From: Alcaligenaceae bacterium
GTDB lineage: Bacteria; Pseudomonadota; Gammaproteobacteria; Burkholderiales; Burkholderiaceae_B
Direction: 5' to 3'
Length of the DNA stretch: 64,000 nt
Assembly: GCA_013416395.1 (NCBI GenBank)
Contig: JACCEP010000001.1
Span: 744,001-808,000, forward strand
Shown: piece after piece, positions 52,228 to 61,737 of the stretch
Layout: every line of letters starts with the position of its first letter
Position numbering within the stretch: position 1 is the stretch's first letter
Notes under the pieces: model-generated
What the model was told of the DNA's origin: nothing
Databases searched by the model: none
Seen by the model: only the letters and a program-made list of their open reading frames with translations
Made by a program: the position numbers and the translations under genes

Positions 52228-55200
52228 TTAATCCGCGAAAACGTTACAACGCACATGCTGTACGGGCGGATACATAAACGTACCGTCCAGGTGCGCTTGT
52301 TGAGGCTGGTACAGCCGCAGTGTCAGGTAAAACTCACCATCTGTGGGTGTGGGGAGCCAGTTTTTACCGTCGCCCGGATCATCGGCCTGAATGCTTAGCG
52401 TCAGCCCGCCGTCTGCATCACGCTTCAGGCCTGGGGTCCTGTCTCCAATAGAGTGTCGACCAATTGGGTTTGCGACCAACAGGCAATCACTGCGACGGTA
52501 CAACGTGATCGACCAGAAAGCACCGACTTGAGGCGCATGTTCGGGCGGAAAACGCAGCACGTAAGAACGTGTGCCAATCAATGAGTCGCCTTTTTCGTCC
52601 ACCTCGGCCATGATGTACATGGCCTCATCAATGCCAAGTGTGCCGATCCAGTTTCGGGCGACTCGTGCCCTGGTGAAGATGTCGTTGCCAAATGAAGTAC
52701 GCACGTGCACAGCCTGCGTCCAGCCGCCCCCCAACTCGGAAGGCGCGGCAACTTCCCGAAGATCAGAATAAACCTGATCCAGAGCCAATTGAAGGTTTGC
52801 TGAAGACGTGGGCGTTACTGTCAGGTTAACTGCAGAAGGGTTTCTGACGAGCATGATGTTGAGCACCCGCAAATACTCGTCGACACATGGCACACCTGCG
52901 TCTTGCTTTGAAAATAATGCGTCAATGCGAGAAACTGCAGGAGATCCATCAAGTCGGCTGATTGAAAACTGATTTTGCAGTGCATGGACGCGGGCAAGGT
53001 CTTCTTCGTATGGATCAACCAGAATGCGTCCAATAAGCCATACATCATCTCCAGGTGCCTTGATGGGGTGCATGCCTGCAGGGACATCTCCACGCCAGCC
53101 TGGACCATAAACAAACAACTGCTGCCGGGCACCTCCAGTGGTTCGCCGCCCAGCATAAGCCCATGGGTTGGTCCATGCATCCAGAAAGCCAAGCACCCAG
53201 TAACGCTCTCCCATCTCGGGCACGTCGATCACCAACGGATGCTCAGACAGATCAAGCCAGGCGTTTGTGAACAAGGTGTCATTGTTCGGGGTCACTACTT
53301 CTTTATCATCTGGCCCTCGCAATCTTCGCGTGTGGGTAAACTGATTTACCCAGCGCATGCTTGAGGTTGGGGAGTCACCGGCAAACCCCAGACTTTTGTG
53401 TTTTCGAGCAGTATTTGCAGCGCGCATGCGTGCCATTTCAAAAAGCGGCAGGGTTTGCACGACCCAGTCTGCATATTCTCTGGGCTCATCCTCTTCGGTA
53501 GTCAGCAAAACAGCATCCAAACCCATTGCGCCCTGACCTTCGGGCATTACCAGAAAGGGGTTTATTTCCGCAGACGAAAGCGCCTTGCCCGAGCTCATGG
53601 CAAATTCAGACAGTGCGACGATTGACCTCGCCAATTCGGCCGTGTCGGCCTTTGGGGCTCCGCGAAATCCGTTAAGCAAAGGTGCAGTCTTGAGTTCTGT
53701 AATCATCTCGCGAGCCTGATCGAGGCTAACAGGAGCAAGACGAAGGGCAATGTCACCCATAAGTTCGACGTCTACACCCCCCGATCCCAGCATGATTACA
53801 GCGCCGAAATTGGGGTCTTGCTTGACGCCCAGAATGCACTCTACGCCACCCTGAACCATTGGTGCAATCAAAATGCCCTCTGATAAGTGGGTGAGATTGA
53901 AGCGGCCCAGCGATTCCGTGATGCGGTCAAACGCCGCATCGGCTTGTGTTGCGTCTTGAATGTTTACTACCACTCCTCCAATGTCGCTTTTGTGAGTGAT
54001 ATGGGCAGACAGAACCTTCATTACTACGGGAAAGCCCATTGTCACGGCACAGTCAATGGTTTCTTTTTTGTTCTTTGTTATACGAGCACCAACAAATGGA
54101 AGCCCTGCCGAACGCATCACTTCTATAGCGTCGAATTCGTTATATACCTTGCGACAAAGTTGCGAGCGCAATGGCGCGTTCTGCTCTACGTGTGCAACGA
54201 TCGTGCCGCTCGCCTGGAAGAAACTCATGGCTGCCAAAACCCGAACGGCACGCGCGGGGTCGTCAAAACACAAGCATCCGAGTTCTGCCAAGGCGCGCTG
54301 TTGCTCGCGATCTGCCAATGTGCTGAATATGATTACGCGATGGGGAAACTCTCGACGAAGATCTTGAGCAAGTTGGCGCTGCTTTAGCTGCATATCTTGA
54401 TTAATTCCGAATGCAGATAGAAATATAAGCAGACTTCCGTAACCAGCCTCTTTGAGCATTATGCGCGCGACGAAATCCAGCAGATCGGGCTCTGCTGTGA
54501 CTTTTCCGGTCAGGTCAACCGGATTATGCGTCGCTGCCAGTGGAACACGTGACTTGATCAGTTGCTGTGCCGAGGCAGGCAGTTCGGAAACGTCCAGGCC
54601 CGCATCCGCAGCGTCATCCGCCATCATGACGCCTACGCCACCGGACACGGTCAGTATGCCTACACGGCTATTCTCTGGTACCCCGGAAACGGCCAGGCAG
54701 TGCGCAACATCGAAAAATTCTTCGATGGTCCGGGCACGCCAGGCGCCATGCTGTCGAAAGAGTGTTTCATATACAGCATCATCCCCGGCGAGTGCGGCTG
54801 TGTGAGATGCCGCCGTCAGCGCGCCCAGTTCTGTGCGCCCGACCTTAACCACAATAACTGGCTTCCCCGCCAGGCGTGCCAGTTCCAGCGCGCGCCTCAG
54901 TTGCAGTCCATCACTACAGCCTTCCATATAAGCCATAATAATTTCTGTTTGCGGGTCTGTTGCCATCCAGGTAATGCAGTCTGCTACGCTGATATCCCCC
55001 TCGTTTCCGGTGGTTATCCATACAGAAAGGCCGACACCCCGCTCACGTGCCAATGCGTACGCATAAGCCCCGAATGCGCCGCTTTGGCAAACAACGCCAA
55101 TTTTTCCAGGTTTTACCAGACCAGTTGCCACCACCGGTGAGAACGTTGCGTAAATTGACTGGGAAAAATTCATGAAACCCAGGCAATTTGGGCCAAGTAC

Positions 55201-55584
55201 GCGGATACCGGCAGTTCGTGCCTTTTCCAGAAAAAATAATTGTGCTTGTTCACCTGGTTCGCCAGTCTCTGCAAACCCACCCGAAAACATCACAATATTC
55301 TTTACGCCTGCCGCGATCGCGTCATCAAGCGCAGTCTCTGCATGGTGAGCTGGGATAGCAAAAATAGCGAGGTCTATGGGGCGACCCACTGCGGTGAGTG
55401 TTTTATATGCCGGTAAACCAAGAATCTCGTCGGCATGGTGGTTTATGGGGTATATACGACCCGAATAGCCATTTTCCGTCAGATAACGGACAGGGACTGC
55501 GCCGATTTTTTGTGGTGTGGCTGAAGCGCCCACGACCGCGATGGATCTGGGCGCGAGGAAGGAATTCAGATTCAGCAGAGTCAT
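52228..55584 (-). CDS. Fusion of NDP-forming acyl-CoA ligase and DUF1254/DUF1214 protein
   Basis: The single 1118-aa frame encodes two complete families. Residues 1 to about 695 are an ADP-forming acyl-CoA synthetase: CoA-binding domain (PRSIAVVGASATPQKIG), succinyl-CoA-ligase-like domain with the phospho-His261 in ASHTAALAG, and an ATP-grasp domain (VVMKVLSAHITHKSDIGGV; SAEINPFLVMP). From about 702 to the end, DUF1254 (YADWVVQTLPLFEMARMR, TPNNDTLFTNAWLDLSEHPLVIDVPEMGERYWVLGFLDAWTN) and DUF1214 (WSITLYRRSDCLLVANPIGRHSIGDRTPGL, GEFYLTLRLYQP) follow. DUF1254 proteins normally carry their own signal peptide; here there is none. It converges with the molybdoenzyme operon. Confidence 0.88.
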   Translation of the reverse strand: MTLLNLNSFLAPRSIAVVGASATPQKIGAVPVRYLTENGYSGRIYPINHHADEILGLPAYKTLTAVGRPIDLAIFAIPAHHAETALDDAIAAGVKNIVMFSGGFAETGEPGEQAQLFFLEKARTAGIRVLGPNCLGFMNFSQSIYATFSPVVATGLVKPGKIGVVCQSGAFGAYAYALARERGVGLSVWITTGNEGDISVADCITWMATDPQTEIIMAYMEGCSDGLQLRRALELARLAGKPVIVVKVGRTELGALTAASHTAALAGDDAVYETLFRQHGAWRARTIEEFFDVAHCLAVSGVPENSRVGILTVSGGVGVMMADDAADAGLDVSELPASAQQLIKSRVPLAATHNPVDLTGKVTAEPDLLDFVARIMLKEAGYGSLLIFLSAFGINQDMQLKQRQLAQDLRREFPHRVIIFSTLADREQQRALAELGCLCFDDPARAVRVLAAMSFFQASGTIVAHVEQNAPLRSQLCRKVYNEFDAIEVMRSAGLPFVGARITKNKKETIDCAVTMGFPVVMKVLSAHITHKSDIGGVVVNIQDATQADAAFDRITESLGRFNLTHLSEGILIAPMVQGGVECILGVKQDPNFGAVIMLGSGGVDVELMGDIALRLAPVSLDQAREMITELKTAPLLNGFRGAPKADTAELARSIVALSEFAMSSGKALSSAEINPFLVMPEGQGAMGLDAVLLTTEEDEPREYADWVVQTLPLFEMARMRAANTARKHKSLGFAGDSPTSSMRWVNQFTHTRRLRGPDDKEVVTPNNDTLFTNAWLDLSEHPLVIDVPEMGERYWVLGFLDAWTNPWAYAGRRTTGGARQQLFVYGPGWRGDVPAGMHPIKAPGDDVWLIGRILVDPYEEDLARVHALQNQFSISRLDGSPAVSRIDALFSKQDAGVPCVDEYLRVLNIMLVRNPSAVNLTVTPTSSANLQLALDQVYSDLREVAAPSELGGGWTQAVHVRTSFGNDIFTRARVARNWIGTLGIDEAMYIMAEVDEKGDSLIGTRSYVLRFPPEHAPQVGAFWSITLYRRSDCLLVANPIGRHSIGDRTPGLKRDADGGLTLSIQADDPGDGKNWLPTPTDGEFYLTLRLYQPQQAHLDGTFMYPPVQHVRCNVFAD

Positions 55585-55782
55585 TAGGGCAACTTTAAAA
55601 ACGTGGGCTACACAACCCGTATCAACATTCTGTGAACGGAGACTCAGAAGGGACGCCGCACAGCGCTGCGAATCAATATAGCTGCCGAAATGTCATCGAA
55701 CAAACTGATATTTTCGATAGATTTATAGCCTGTGATTATTACTTAATGTGGGTTCCGTTTGCCCTTTGTTCTCAGATCACCA

Positions 55783-56691
55783 TTAAAGACCATCACTCGG
55801 CGATTCTTTCATTGATTGGATAGTGAATTCGAGAAAGCTCTCTACGGCTGGAGATAAAGACTTTCTTGCTCTTGAAAATATGGCTATGCGCCAATTGACG
55901 ACTGGGCGGACGATAGGACGGAAGGCGAGATCAAATCCCTCGACAAGAGGTCGGGTAGTAGATGGACAGAGTGCATAACCGCGTTTTACTTTCAGCATGG
56001 AAAGCGCTGTATTAATTCGGTGCACCGGTATGATTTCTTCTGGGTGGCAGCGAACCGGAACCTGGCTCAAAACACTTGTCCTAAGATTGGGCATGTAATT
56101 AAATAGCGGCCGTGCCCGCAACGCTCTCCAACTAAGCGAGTCGGTTTCAGCGAGCGGATCATCTGATCGAAGTGCGGCCCAAAGTGGATCAAGCCGCAAG
56201 ATCTGCACTTCCAGGCTGTCATCGAGTGGAACCCCTGCCGGGCCAAAGCCGACGTCTGCGCTTTCGTTGGCGAGTGCCTTTAGTACTTCTTCGATGGGCA
56301 CATCATTAAAACGAACATCGACGCCGGGGTAGCGCTCACCGTAGTTCGCCATTAACTCGGGTAACAGCGTACAAGACAGCGGTTCAGGTGCCACGACGCG
56401 AACAAGGCCTTGCCGCAGATCTTTGAGGTTGATAACACTTTCAATGGCGTGATCCAGGCCACCTAATACCTGCCTTACCAAAGGCTCAAACGCAGCGCCG
56501 ACTGCCGATACCTCTACGCTTCGTGTGCTTCTGTCCAGCAAGCGCACACCAAGTCGGCTCTCCAGCTCTTTTATCAAACCGCTGAGCGCAGCTTGAGACA
56601 AACACATAGTATCGGCGGCTTCCGAAAAACTCTTGCGATCAACAACCGTAATAAAGGCGCGCAGCTGTCTCACAGTAACTTCTATAGCCAT
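55783..56691 (-). CDS. LysR family transcriptional regulator
   Basis: The 302-aa regulator of standard length has its helix-turn-helix in residues about 5-65 (RQLRAFITVVDRKSFSEAADTMCLSQAALSGLIKELESRLGVRLLDRSTRSVEV) and the co-inducer domain behind. It is divergent from a Bug receptor gene with 189 bp between starts, containing dyads suited to a LysR tetramer. The Bug gene, and perhaps the ligase fusion 198 bp behind it, are likely targets. Confidence 0.9.
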   Translation of the reverse strand: MAIEVTVRQLRAFITVVDRKSFSEAADTMCLSQAALSGLIKELESRLGVRLLDRSTRSVEVSAVGAAFEPLVRQVLGGLDHAIESVINLKDLRQGLVRVVAPEPLSCTLLPELMANYGERYPGVDVRFNDVPIEEVLKALANESADVGFGPAGVPLDDSLEVQILRLDPLWAALRSDDPLAETDSLSWRALRARPLFNYMPNLRTSVLSQVPVRCHPEEIIPVHRINTALSMLKVKRGYALCPSTTRPLVEGFDLAFRPIVRPVVNWRIAIFSRARKSLSPAVESFLEFTIQSMKESPSDGL

Positions 56692-56725
56692 GATTTCTCC
56701 TACGATGGCGACATTTTTGATTTAT

Positions 56726-56742
56726 AGGTAAATGCGATACCT
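56726..56742. promoter_or_regulatory. LysR-type box
   Basis: AGGTA-N7-TACCT (17 bp) lies 35 bp upstream of the LysR start, between it and the Bug gene. The spacing of perfect 5-bp arms fits a LysR regulatory binding site. Confidence 0.5.
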
Positions 56743-56774
56743 TTACAGGAAAAATAAGATTGTCCGATCGCTGC

Positions 56775-56790
56775 TTAGACTTTAGTCTAA
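56775..56790. promoter_or_regulatory. Perfect 16-bp dyad upstream of the Bug gene
   Basis: TTAGACT-TT-AGTCTAA has perfect 7-bp arms. It lies 32 bp after the AGGTA/TACCT box, as a LysR activation site would, but the TAGAC/GTCTA core also resembles the TetR-type palindromes before acuI at 27034. Confidence 0.5.
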
Positions 56791-56880
56791 CAAACAGAAT
56801 GAGCCGCAGCGACGGGGTATTAGCGCTTTATGGTCATTCAGGTGGAATCGTTATTCCTCATAAATAAAACTGGAGACACT

Positions 56881-57861
56881 ATGAAAATTGATCGACGAAC
56901 AGTCCTGTTTGCTGCAGCCGCGACCTTATGCGTGAACATTGCGCCTTTCGCCTATGCAGCAGAAGAATGGCCATCGCGTCCGGTAAAGATTATTTCACCG
57001 TACGGTGCCGGTGGCCCGAGCGACTTGTCAGCACGCCTTATTGCCGAGGCTTTAGGTAAAAGGTTGGGTCAAACCTTTATCGTGGAAAATAAAACCGGCG
57101 CGGGTACGCTGGTGGCCAATCAATTTGTCGCGACGTCTCCCGGCGATGGCTACACCATTTTGTACGCTGCAGCGCCATACTCCACGCTTGAGGCGTTGAA
57201 CGGAAAGTTAAGCTACGACCCGCGCAAGGATCTGAAAGCGGTAGCAATGGCCATTACCGTGCCTCTTTTTCTTATTGTTAATGCCGACTCACCTTTTCAT
57301 ACGGTTCAAGACCTTATCAAGTATGGAAAGTCTCATGAAGGAGGTCTAACCTTCGGTTCGCCGGGCAGCGGATCGTTGCCGCATCTGGCCGTAGAGTTGC
57401 TGTTGCGAGATGCTGACGTTAATGGGATTGCCGTTCATTACCGGGGTGATGTGGCTGCATATACCGATCTGCTGGCAGGGCGGCTTGACGCGACACTTAC
57501 CGCTATTACCGCCGCGCGCCCTCACATTGAAGCAGGTAAGCTACGCGTTTTAGGTGTAGCTTCGTCCTCGCGCAGTGAAATCTACCCCCAGGCCCCGACG
57601 CTTAAAGAACAAGGGCTCCCCAATGTTGTCGCGTCAGGCTGGTATGGTTTCATGGTGCCAGCAACGACTCCCGCGAACATCATCGGCCGGCTTTCCACGG
57701 AGATAATTGATGTTTTGAATGACCCCGCCATCAAAAGCAAGCTGTTGTCGCAAGGGATGGAAACAAGGCCTGAAAATTCTGCAGGGTTTTCAACGTTTAT
57801 CGATTCTGAGATGAAAAAATGGGGGTCTGTCATTCAAGAGGCTAAGATTAAGACTGAATAG
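56881..57861 (+). CDS. Bug family substrate-binding protein
   Basis: This 326-aa periplasmic receptor starts at the ATG with GGAGAC upstream. Residues 1 to about 24 form a signal peptide ending AYAAEE. Bug features are WPSRPVKIISPYGAGGPSDLSARLIAEALGKRLGQTFIVENKTGAGTL and GFMVPATTPANIIGRLS. No TctA/TctB membrane genes are adjacent. It is divergent from a LysR gene that probably regulates it. It is the second Bug gene in the window and clearly diverged from the one at 15832. Confidence 0.9.
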   Translation: MKIDRRTVLFAAAATLCVNIAPFAYAAEEWPSRPVKIISPYGAGGPSDLSARLIAEALGKRLGQTFIVENKTGAGTLVANQFVATSPGDGYTILYAAAPYSTLEALNGKLSYDPRKDLKAVAMAITVPLFLIVNADSPFHTVQDLIKYGKSHEGGLTFGSPGSGSLPHLAVELLLRDADVNGIAVHYRGDVAAYTDLLAGRLDATLTAITAARPHIEAGKLRVLGVASSSRSEIYPQAPTLKEQGLPNVVASGWYGFMVPATTPANIIGRLSTEIIDVLNDPAIKSKLLSQGMETRPENSAGFSTFIDSEMKKWGSVIQEAKIKTE

Positions 57862-57938
57862 CGCTTCTGGCTATTCGCAGAGATCGGATGTGTAGGCGAT
57901 GCGCACGGCGATTGGTGCAGAACCCCGCAGAAACAACT

Positions 57939-58847
57939 TCAAAAAGAATACAAACGCTCAGGGTTGTCTACCAGTATCCGCTTTGCCATCGCCTGATCGC
58001 CGCCGCACCAGCGGTAGAGTTCGTCCACCAGTACGCCATCATCGGGCATTGACGTAGACAACTGAACGTGCGGCCAGTCGGTTCCAAACACCAGACGATC
58101 GGGCACATGTGAGATAAGGTCTTCGGCCAGCCGTTGAGCGTCTGTAAACGGTGCTGCATCGTGTCCCGAAATTCGGTTTGGCCCGCTTAGTTTCACCCAG
58201 CTTCTGCCCTCACGCATCAAGGCTTTCAGATCGGCAAACTGAGGGAGGTCCGGCCCGTTTATGGCCGGGAAATGCCCGATATGGTCGATAACGCTTTCTA
58301 CCGGCAAGCGTGACAGGCGCCCTGCGAAGTCTTCGAACGAAGCAATGTTAATCAAAAACTGAAGATGCCAGCCCAGGGGAGCGATGCGATCCGCAAGCCG
58401 CGCCCCTTCGTCAAAGCCCACCTCTGCGCCTTGAAACAGAAGATTCAGTCGCAGGCCACGGACGCCCAAGTCATGCAGCCTTTCCAGTTCGCTGTCGGTC
58501 ACGCTATCGTCCAGCACGGCAATGCCGCGCCACGCTATGCCCAGAGAATCTTCACGAGTTCGGGCCAACGCATCAGTCATCAGTCGATTGTCGGTGCCAT
58601 ACACGCTGGGTTGCACCAATACTGCCCGGTCGAACCCAAGATGGTGCAGCAGGCCCGCATAGTCATCGAGCGAAGCATTGTGCGGGGTATAGCCTCGCGG
58701 CGATACGTATGGATAGCGGTCTGCGGGGCCGAAGATGTGGGCGTGCGAATCACAGCTTCCGGACGGAAGACGGTTTTTGGGTACTGTGGGATGCGCCACC
58801 GGAGGTGCGATGTCGGGTTGTGGAATGGAGCGATTCTTGTCAGTCAT
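57939..58847 (-). CDS. Amidohydrolase family (2-pyrone-4,6-dicarboxylate lactonase-like)
   Basis: The 302-aa TIM-barrel hydrolase starts at the ATG with AAAGGTG upstream. The N-terminal metal motif is GSCDSHAHIFGP, followed by YTPHNASLDDYAGLLHHLGFDRAVLVQPSVYGTDN and the C-terminal LVFGTDWPHVQLS. These match the LigI-like amidohydrolase_2 group, which opens lactone rings of dicarboxylates, often without a bound metal. It ends the minus-strand operon behind the TRAP genes, so it probably acts on the imported compound. Confidence 0.85.
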   Translation of the reverse strand: MTDKNRSIPQPDIAPPVAHPTVPKNRLPSGSCDSHAHIFGPADRYPYVSPRGYTPHNASLDDYAGLLHHLGFDRAVLVQPSVYGTDNRLMTDALARTREDSLGIAWRGIAVLDDSVTDSELERLHDLGVRGLRLNLLFQGAEVGFDEGARLADRIAPLGWHLQFLINIASFEDFAGRLSRLPVESVIDHIGHFPAINGPDLPQFADLKALMREGRSWVKLSGPNRISGHDAAPFTDAQRLAEDLISHVPDRLVFGTDWPHVQLSTSMPDDGVLVDELYRWCGGDQAMAKRILVDNPERLYSF

Positions 58848-58857
58848 TAATACACCT

Positions 58858-60138
58858 TTATCCAACCAAAGCCGGTAACCAAAGCGTCATTGCCGGCACG
58901 AAAGCAACGAGAAGAATCAGTGCAATGAAGACGACCATAAAGGGCAGCAGCCTGACTGCAATGGCTTCAATTTTTAGCCCACTGATTGCCGAAGCGACGA
59001 ACAGCGAATATCCAAGAGGGGGTGTCACCATGCCAACGGCAAAGTTGATAACCACCATGGCACCCAGTTGAATTGGGTCCATACCGATGTGTACCCCAAT
59101 CGCTGTAAGCACGGAGCTCAAAATGACCATGGCAGATACGGTATCCATGACGGCGCCCAGAATGAGCAGCAGCACGTTGATCATTAACAGAATCAGAATC
59201 TTGTTGTCGGTGATCGACAACATGAGGTCAGCAAGCTGTTGCGGGATCCGTTCGTTCGCCATAAGGAAAGCGTAGCCATAGGCCATCGCAATAATGAACA
59301 TAATCATTCCGCTCATCTTGATACTGCGCAGCATGGTTTCCATGAATTTGCGCAAAGTCAGCTCGCGGTAGATGAATACACCTACGATGGTGCCATACAG
59401 CACGCCAACCATTGATGCTTCGGTTGGCGTGAAAATCCCGCCATAGATTCCCCCCAGAATGACCACGGGTGCAATTAACGCCCAGATGCCATCGCGTAGG
59501 GCAAAACGTAGCTCGGCACCGGTCATCCGGCGTTCGGCAGCGATGTTGCGCCGTTTGGCATACCAGACGCTCACAGCAATGAAGCCTGCAGCAGAGAAAA
59601 GCCCAGGCAATACACCCGCCAAAAACAGTTTGGCAATGGATTGCTCAGCAAGCACGCCCCAGATAACCATGGGAATCGAAGGCGGGATCATCTGGCCCAG
59701 CGGCCCCACGGCGGTGGCTAGCGCAGCGCTGTAATCCCGCTGGTAGCCGTGCTTTTCCATTTCGTCAATCATGACGCCACCCACGGCGGCGGTCGTGGCG
59801 GGCGCCGACCCTGATATGGCACCAAAAAAGGTTCCTGCCATGACGGTCGCAATGCTTAAGCCGCCTGTGAAATGACCAAACAACGCGGAGGCGAAACGAA
59901 CCAATCGCCTGGACAAGCCCCCAGCCCCCATGAGGTCGCCGGCAAGGATAAACCCGGGAATCGCCAGCAAACTATTGACGTTGGTGCCCGCCAGTACGCG
60001 TTGTGCAAAGATGATGGGATTGATGTCAGCGATATACAGGCCGCCAATGGTGAGCGTTGCCAGCACGAATGCAATAGGAATGCCCAGCAGCAGAAGAACA
60101 ATAAGCCCAATGCTAAGGAATAGCGCAAGTTCGCTCAT
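58858..60138 (-). CDS. TRAP transporter large permease (DctM-type), second system
   Basis: The 426-aa membrane protein has about 12 helices and DctM motifs: FILAGDLMGAGGLSRRLVRFASALFGHFTGGLSIATVMAGTFFGAISGSAPATTAAVG, PPSIPMVIWGVLAEQSIAKLFLAGVLPG and MVTPPLGYSLFVAS. It overlaps the small permease by four bases. It belongs to a different branch from the TRAP system at 4.6-8.6 kb. Confidence 0.92.
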   Translation of the reverse strand: MSELALFLSIGLIVLLLLGIPIAFVLATLTIGGLYIADINPIIFAQRVLAGTNVNSLLAIPGFILAGDLMGAGGLSRRLVRFASALFGHFTGGLSIATVMAGTFFGAISGSAPATTAAVGGVMIDEMEKHGYQRDYSAALATAVGPLGQMIPPSIPMVIWGVLAEQSIAKLFLAGVLPGLFSAAGFIAVSVWYAKRRNIAAERRMTGAELRFALRDGIWALIAPVVILGGIYGGIFTPTEASMVGVLYGTIVGVFIYRELTLRKFMETMLRSIKMSGMIMFIIAMAYGYAFLMANERIPQQLADLMLSITDNKILILLMINVLLLILGAVMDTVSAMVILSSVLTAIGVHIGMDPIQLGAMVVINFAVGMVTPPLGYSLFVASAISGLKIEAIAVRLLPFMVVFIALILLVAFVPAMTLWLPALVG

Positions 60139-60659
60139 GATTCGGGTGTCACGCTCGAGTGCGCAGACTCGGATGTTTGAACATCAGGCTTCGCGCACAG
60201 GTTCAGCAAGGCATAAAAGGTGATCAGGATACCGCCAATAGGCAGGGAGATATCACGCATCCAGATAGGGTAGCGAATGGCCGGAGAGCTCTGGCCCATG
60301 GTGAGCTGAATAAATTGAAAACCCGTCCAGGCCATATAGCCGCCAATCAACGCGATAAGGATCCAGATAGATTGGTTAAGCAGGCCGTAGGATCTTGCAG
60401 GCAGGACCTTCTCGATCAACTCCATGCGTACATGACCATTTTCGCGAACCATGAGTGCTGCAGCCAGAAAGATAAGCCAGGAAAAGCACAGCATGGCCAC
60501 TTCCTCCGACCATGTCAGAGAATCTTGCATGACATATCGGAAGAAGACGCCGACGAGCAGGCTCAAAATCATGACAACAGCGGACAGAACAGTAAGGGTC
60601 TGAACCACCGTTGTCAGAACGCTTTCAAGTCGGCGCAACCAAAAATTGGATGAGGGCAT
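60135..60659 (-). CDS. TRAP transporter small permease (DctQ-type), second system
   Basis: The 174-aa inner-membrane protein has four predicted helices and the DctQ hallmark FFRYVMQDSLTWSEEVAMLCFSWLIFLAAALMVRENGHVRMEL. It begins 19 bases after the receptor stop and overlaps the large permease start, so the order receptor-small-large is preserved on the minus strand. Confidence 0.9.
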   Translation of the reverse strand: MPSSNFWLRRLESVLTTVVQTLTVLSAVVMILSLLVGVFFRYVMQDSLTWSEEVAMLCFSWLIFLAAALMVRENGHVRMELIEKVLPARSYGLLNQSIWILIALIGGYMAWTGFQFIQLTMGQSSPAIRYPIWMRDISLPIGGILITFYALLNLCAKPDVQTSESAHSSVTPES

Positions 60660-60678
60660 TGGACGGGAATCTACCCTG

Positions 60679-61689
60679 TCAGTTTTTCACTTGGGCAAGC
60701 GCGGCATCCATTACTTCGCTTCCAATCGTCTTGCGATACTTATCGTAGATAGTGGATACGCGATCGCGGAACAAAGACAGGTCGGCAACCTCGTTAACCT
60801 GCATGCCGGTGTCTTTGATTTTCTGCAAAATCTGCGCCTCGTTCTCGGAGGTGGTTTTGCGTTGACGCGTGATGGCTGCGCGCGCCGCATTGCGAACAGC
60901 TTGCTGCTCATCGCTGCTCAAACGGTTAAAACTTTGTTTGGAAACGACCACTGCCAGGGCGTTGTACGTATGGTTGGTCAGTGACAGGTACTTGTTGACC
61001 TCAGTCATTTTCGACGAATAGATCACGGGGATTGGAATTTCGAGCCCATCAATGGTGCCTTGCTGTACCGCCGTGAAAACCTCACTCCATGCCATGGGCA
61101 CCGGGTTGGCACCAAGTGCACGAAAGCTGTCCAGGAAAATATCGCTGGGTTGAACGCGAAGTTTGATGCCTTTCAAATCTTCAGGCGTGTTGATGGGGCG
61201 GATGTTGTTGATGACATGCCGAAAGCCCGCCTGGGCGAACCCCAGGCCAACAATACCTTTATCGGTGAGCTGTTTGAACATGATGTCACCAGCCTTGCCG
61301 TCGAGAACCTTGTGTGCTTGCTCGTAGGATCCATAAAGAAAGGGAAGGTCATTCAACTGGAAGGAAGGCACTATATTGCCAATGAAAGTACCTGTAATGA
61401 CGGCGGCGTCCAGTGTGCCCAACTGCAATCCCTGCAGCATTTCGGTTTCGTCACCCAATTGATGGTTGCTGAAGTTCTGAAGTTTGAACTTGCCAGGCGC
61501 AGCATTTTCAAGTTCCTCGGCCAAATAGTGCGCAGTCATCGCATAGGGATCTGATGGGGCGTCTGGGGTGGTCCAGCCGATTTTCCAGGTGGTTTCCGCC
61601 ATGGCGGCACCACTGATGGCGGTAGCGACCGTCAGAGCGCCCCCCACTAAAGCCAGCTTGCGAATCAACGAAATGCGCGACTTGAACAT
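60679..61689 (-). CDS. TRAP transporter substrate-binding protein DctP, second system
   Basis: The 336-aa periplasmic receptor has a signal peptide (residues 1 to about 31, ending SGAAMAE). DctP features are KLQNFSNHQLGDETEMLQGLQLGTLDAAVITG and LKGIKLRVQPSDIFLDSFRALGANPVPMAWSEVFTAVQQGTIDGLEIP, where the Arg of KLRVQ should bind the carboxylate. It lies 48 bases after the class II aldolase stop. Confidence 0.92.
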   Translation of the reverse strand: MFKSRISLIRKLALVGGALTVATAISGAAMAETTWKIGWTTPDAPSDPYAMTAHYLAEELENAAPGKFKLQNFSNHQLGDETEMLQGLQLGTLDAAVITGTFIGNIVPSFQLNDLPFLYGSYEQAHKVLDGKAGDIMFKQLTDKGIVGLGFAQAGFRHVINNIRPINTPEDLKGIKLRVQPSDIFLDSFRALGANPVPMAWSEVFTAVQQGTIDGLEIPIPVIYSSKMTEVNKYLSLTNHTYNALAVVVSKQSFNRLSSDEQQAVRNAARAAITRQRKTTSENEAQILQKIKDTGMQVNEVADLSLFRDRVSTIYDKYRKTIGSEVMDAALAQVKN

Positions 61690-61737
61690 GTTTGTCTCCG
61701 ATGGTGTTTATTTTTTGTAGCCCGGGTTATGACCCGA

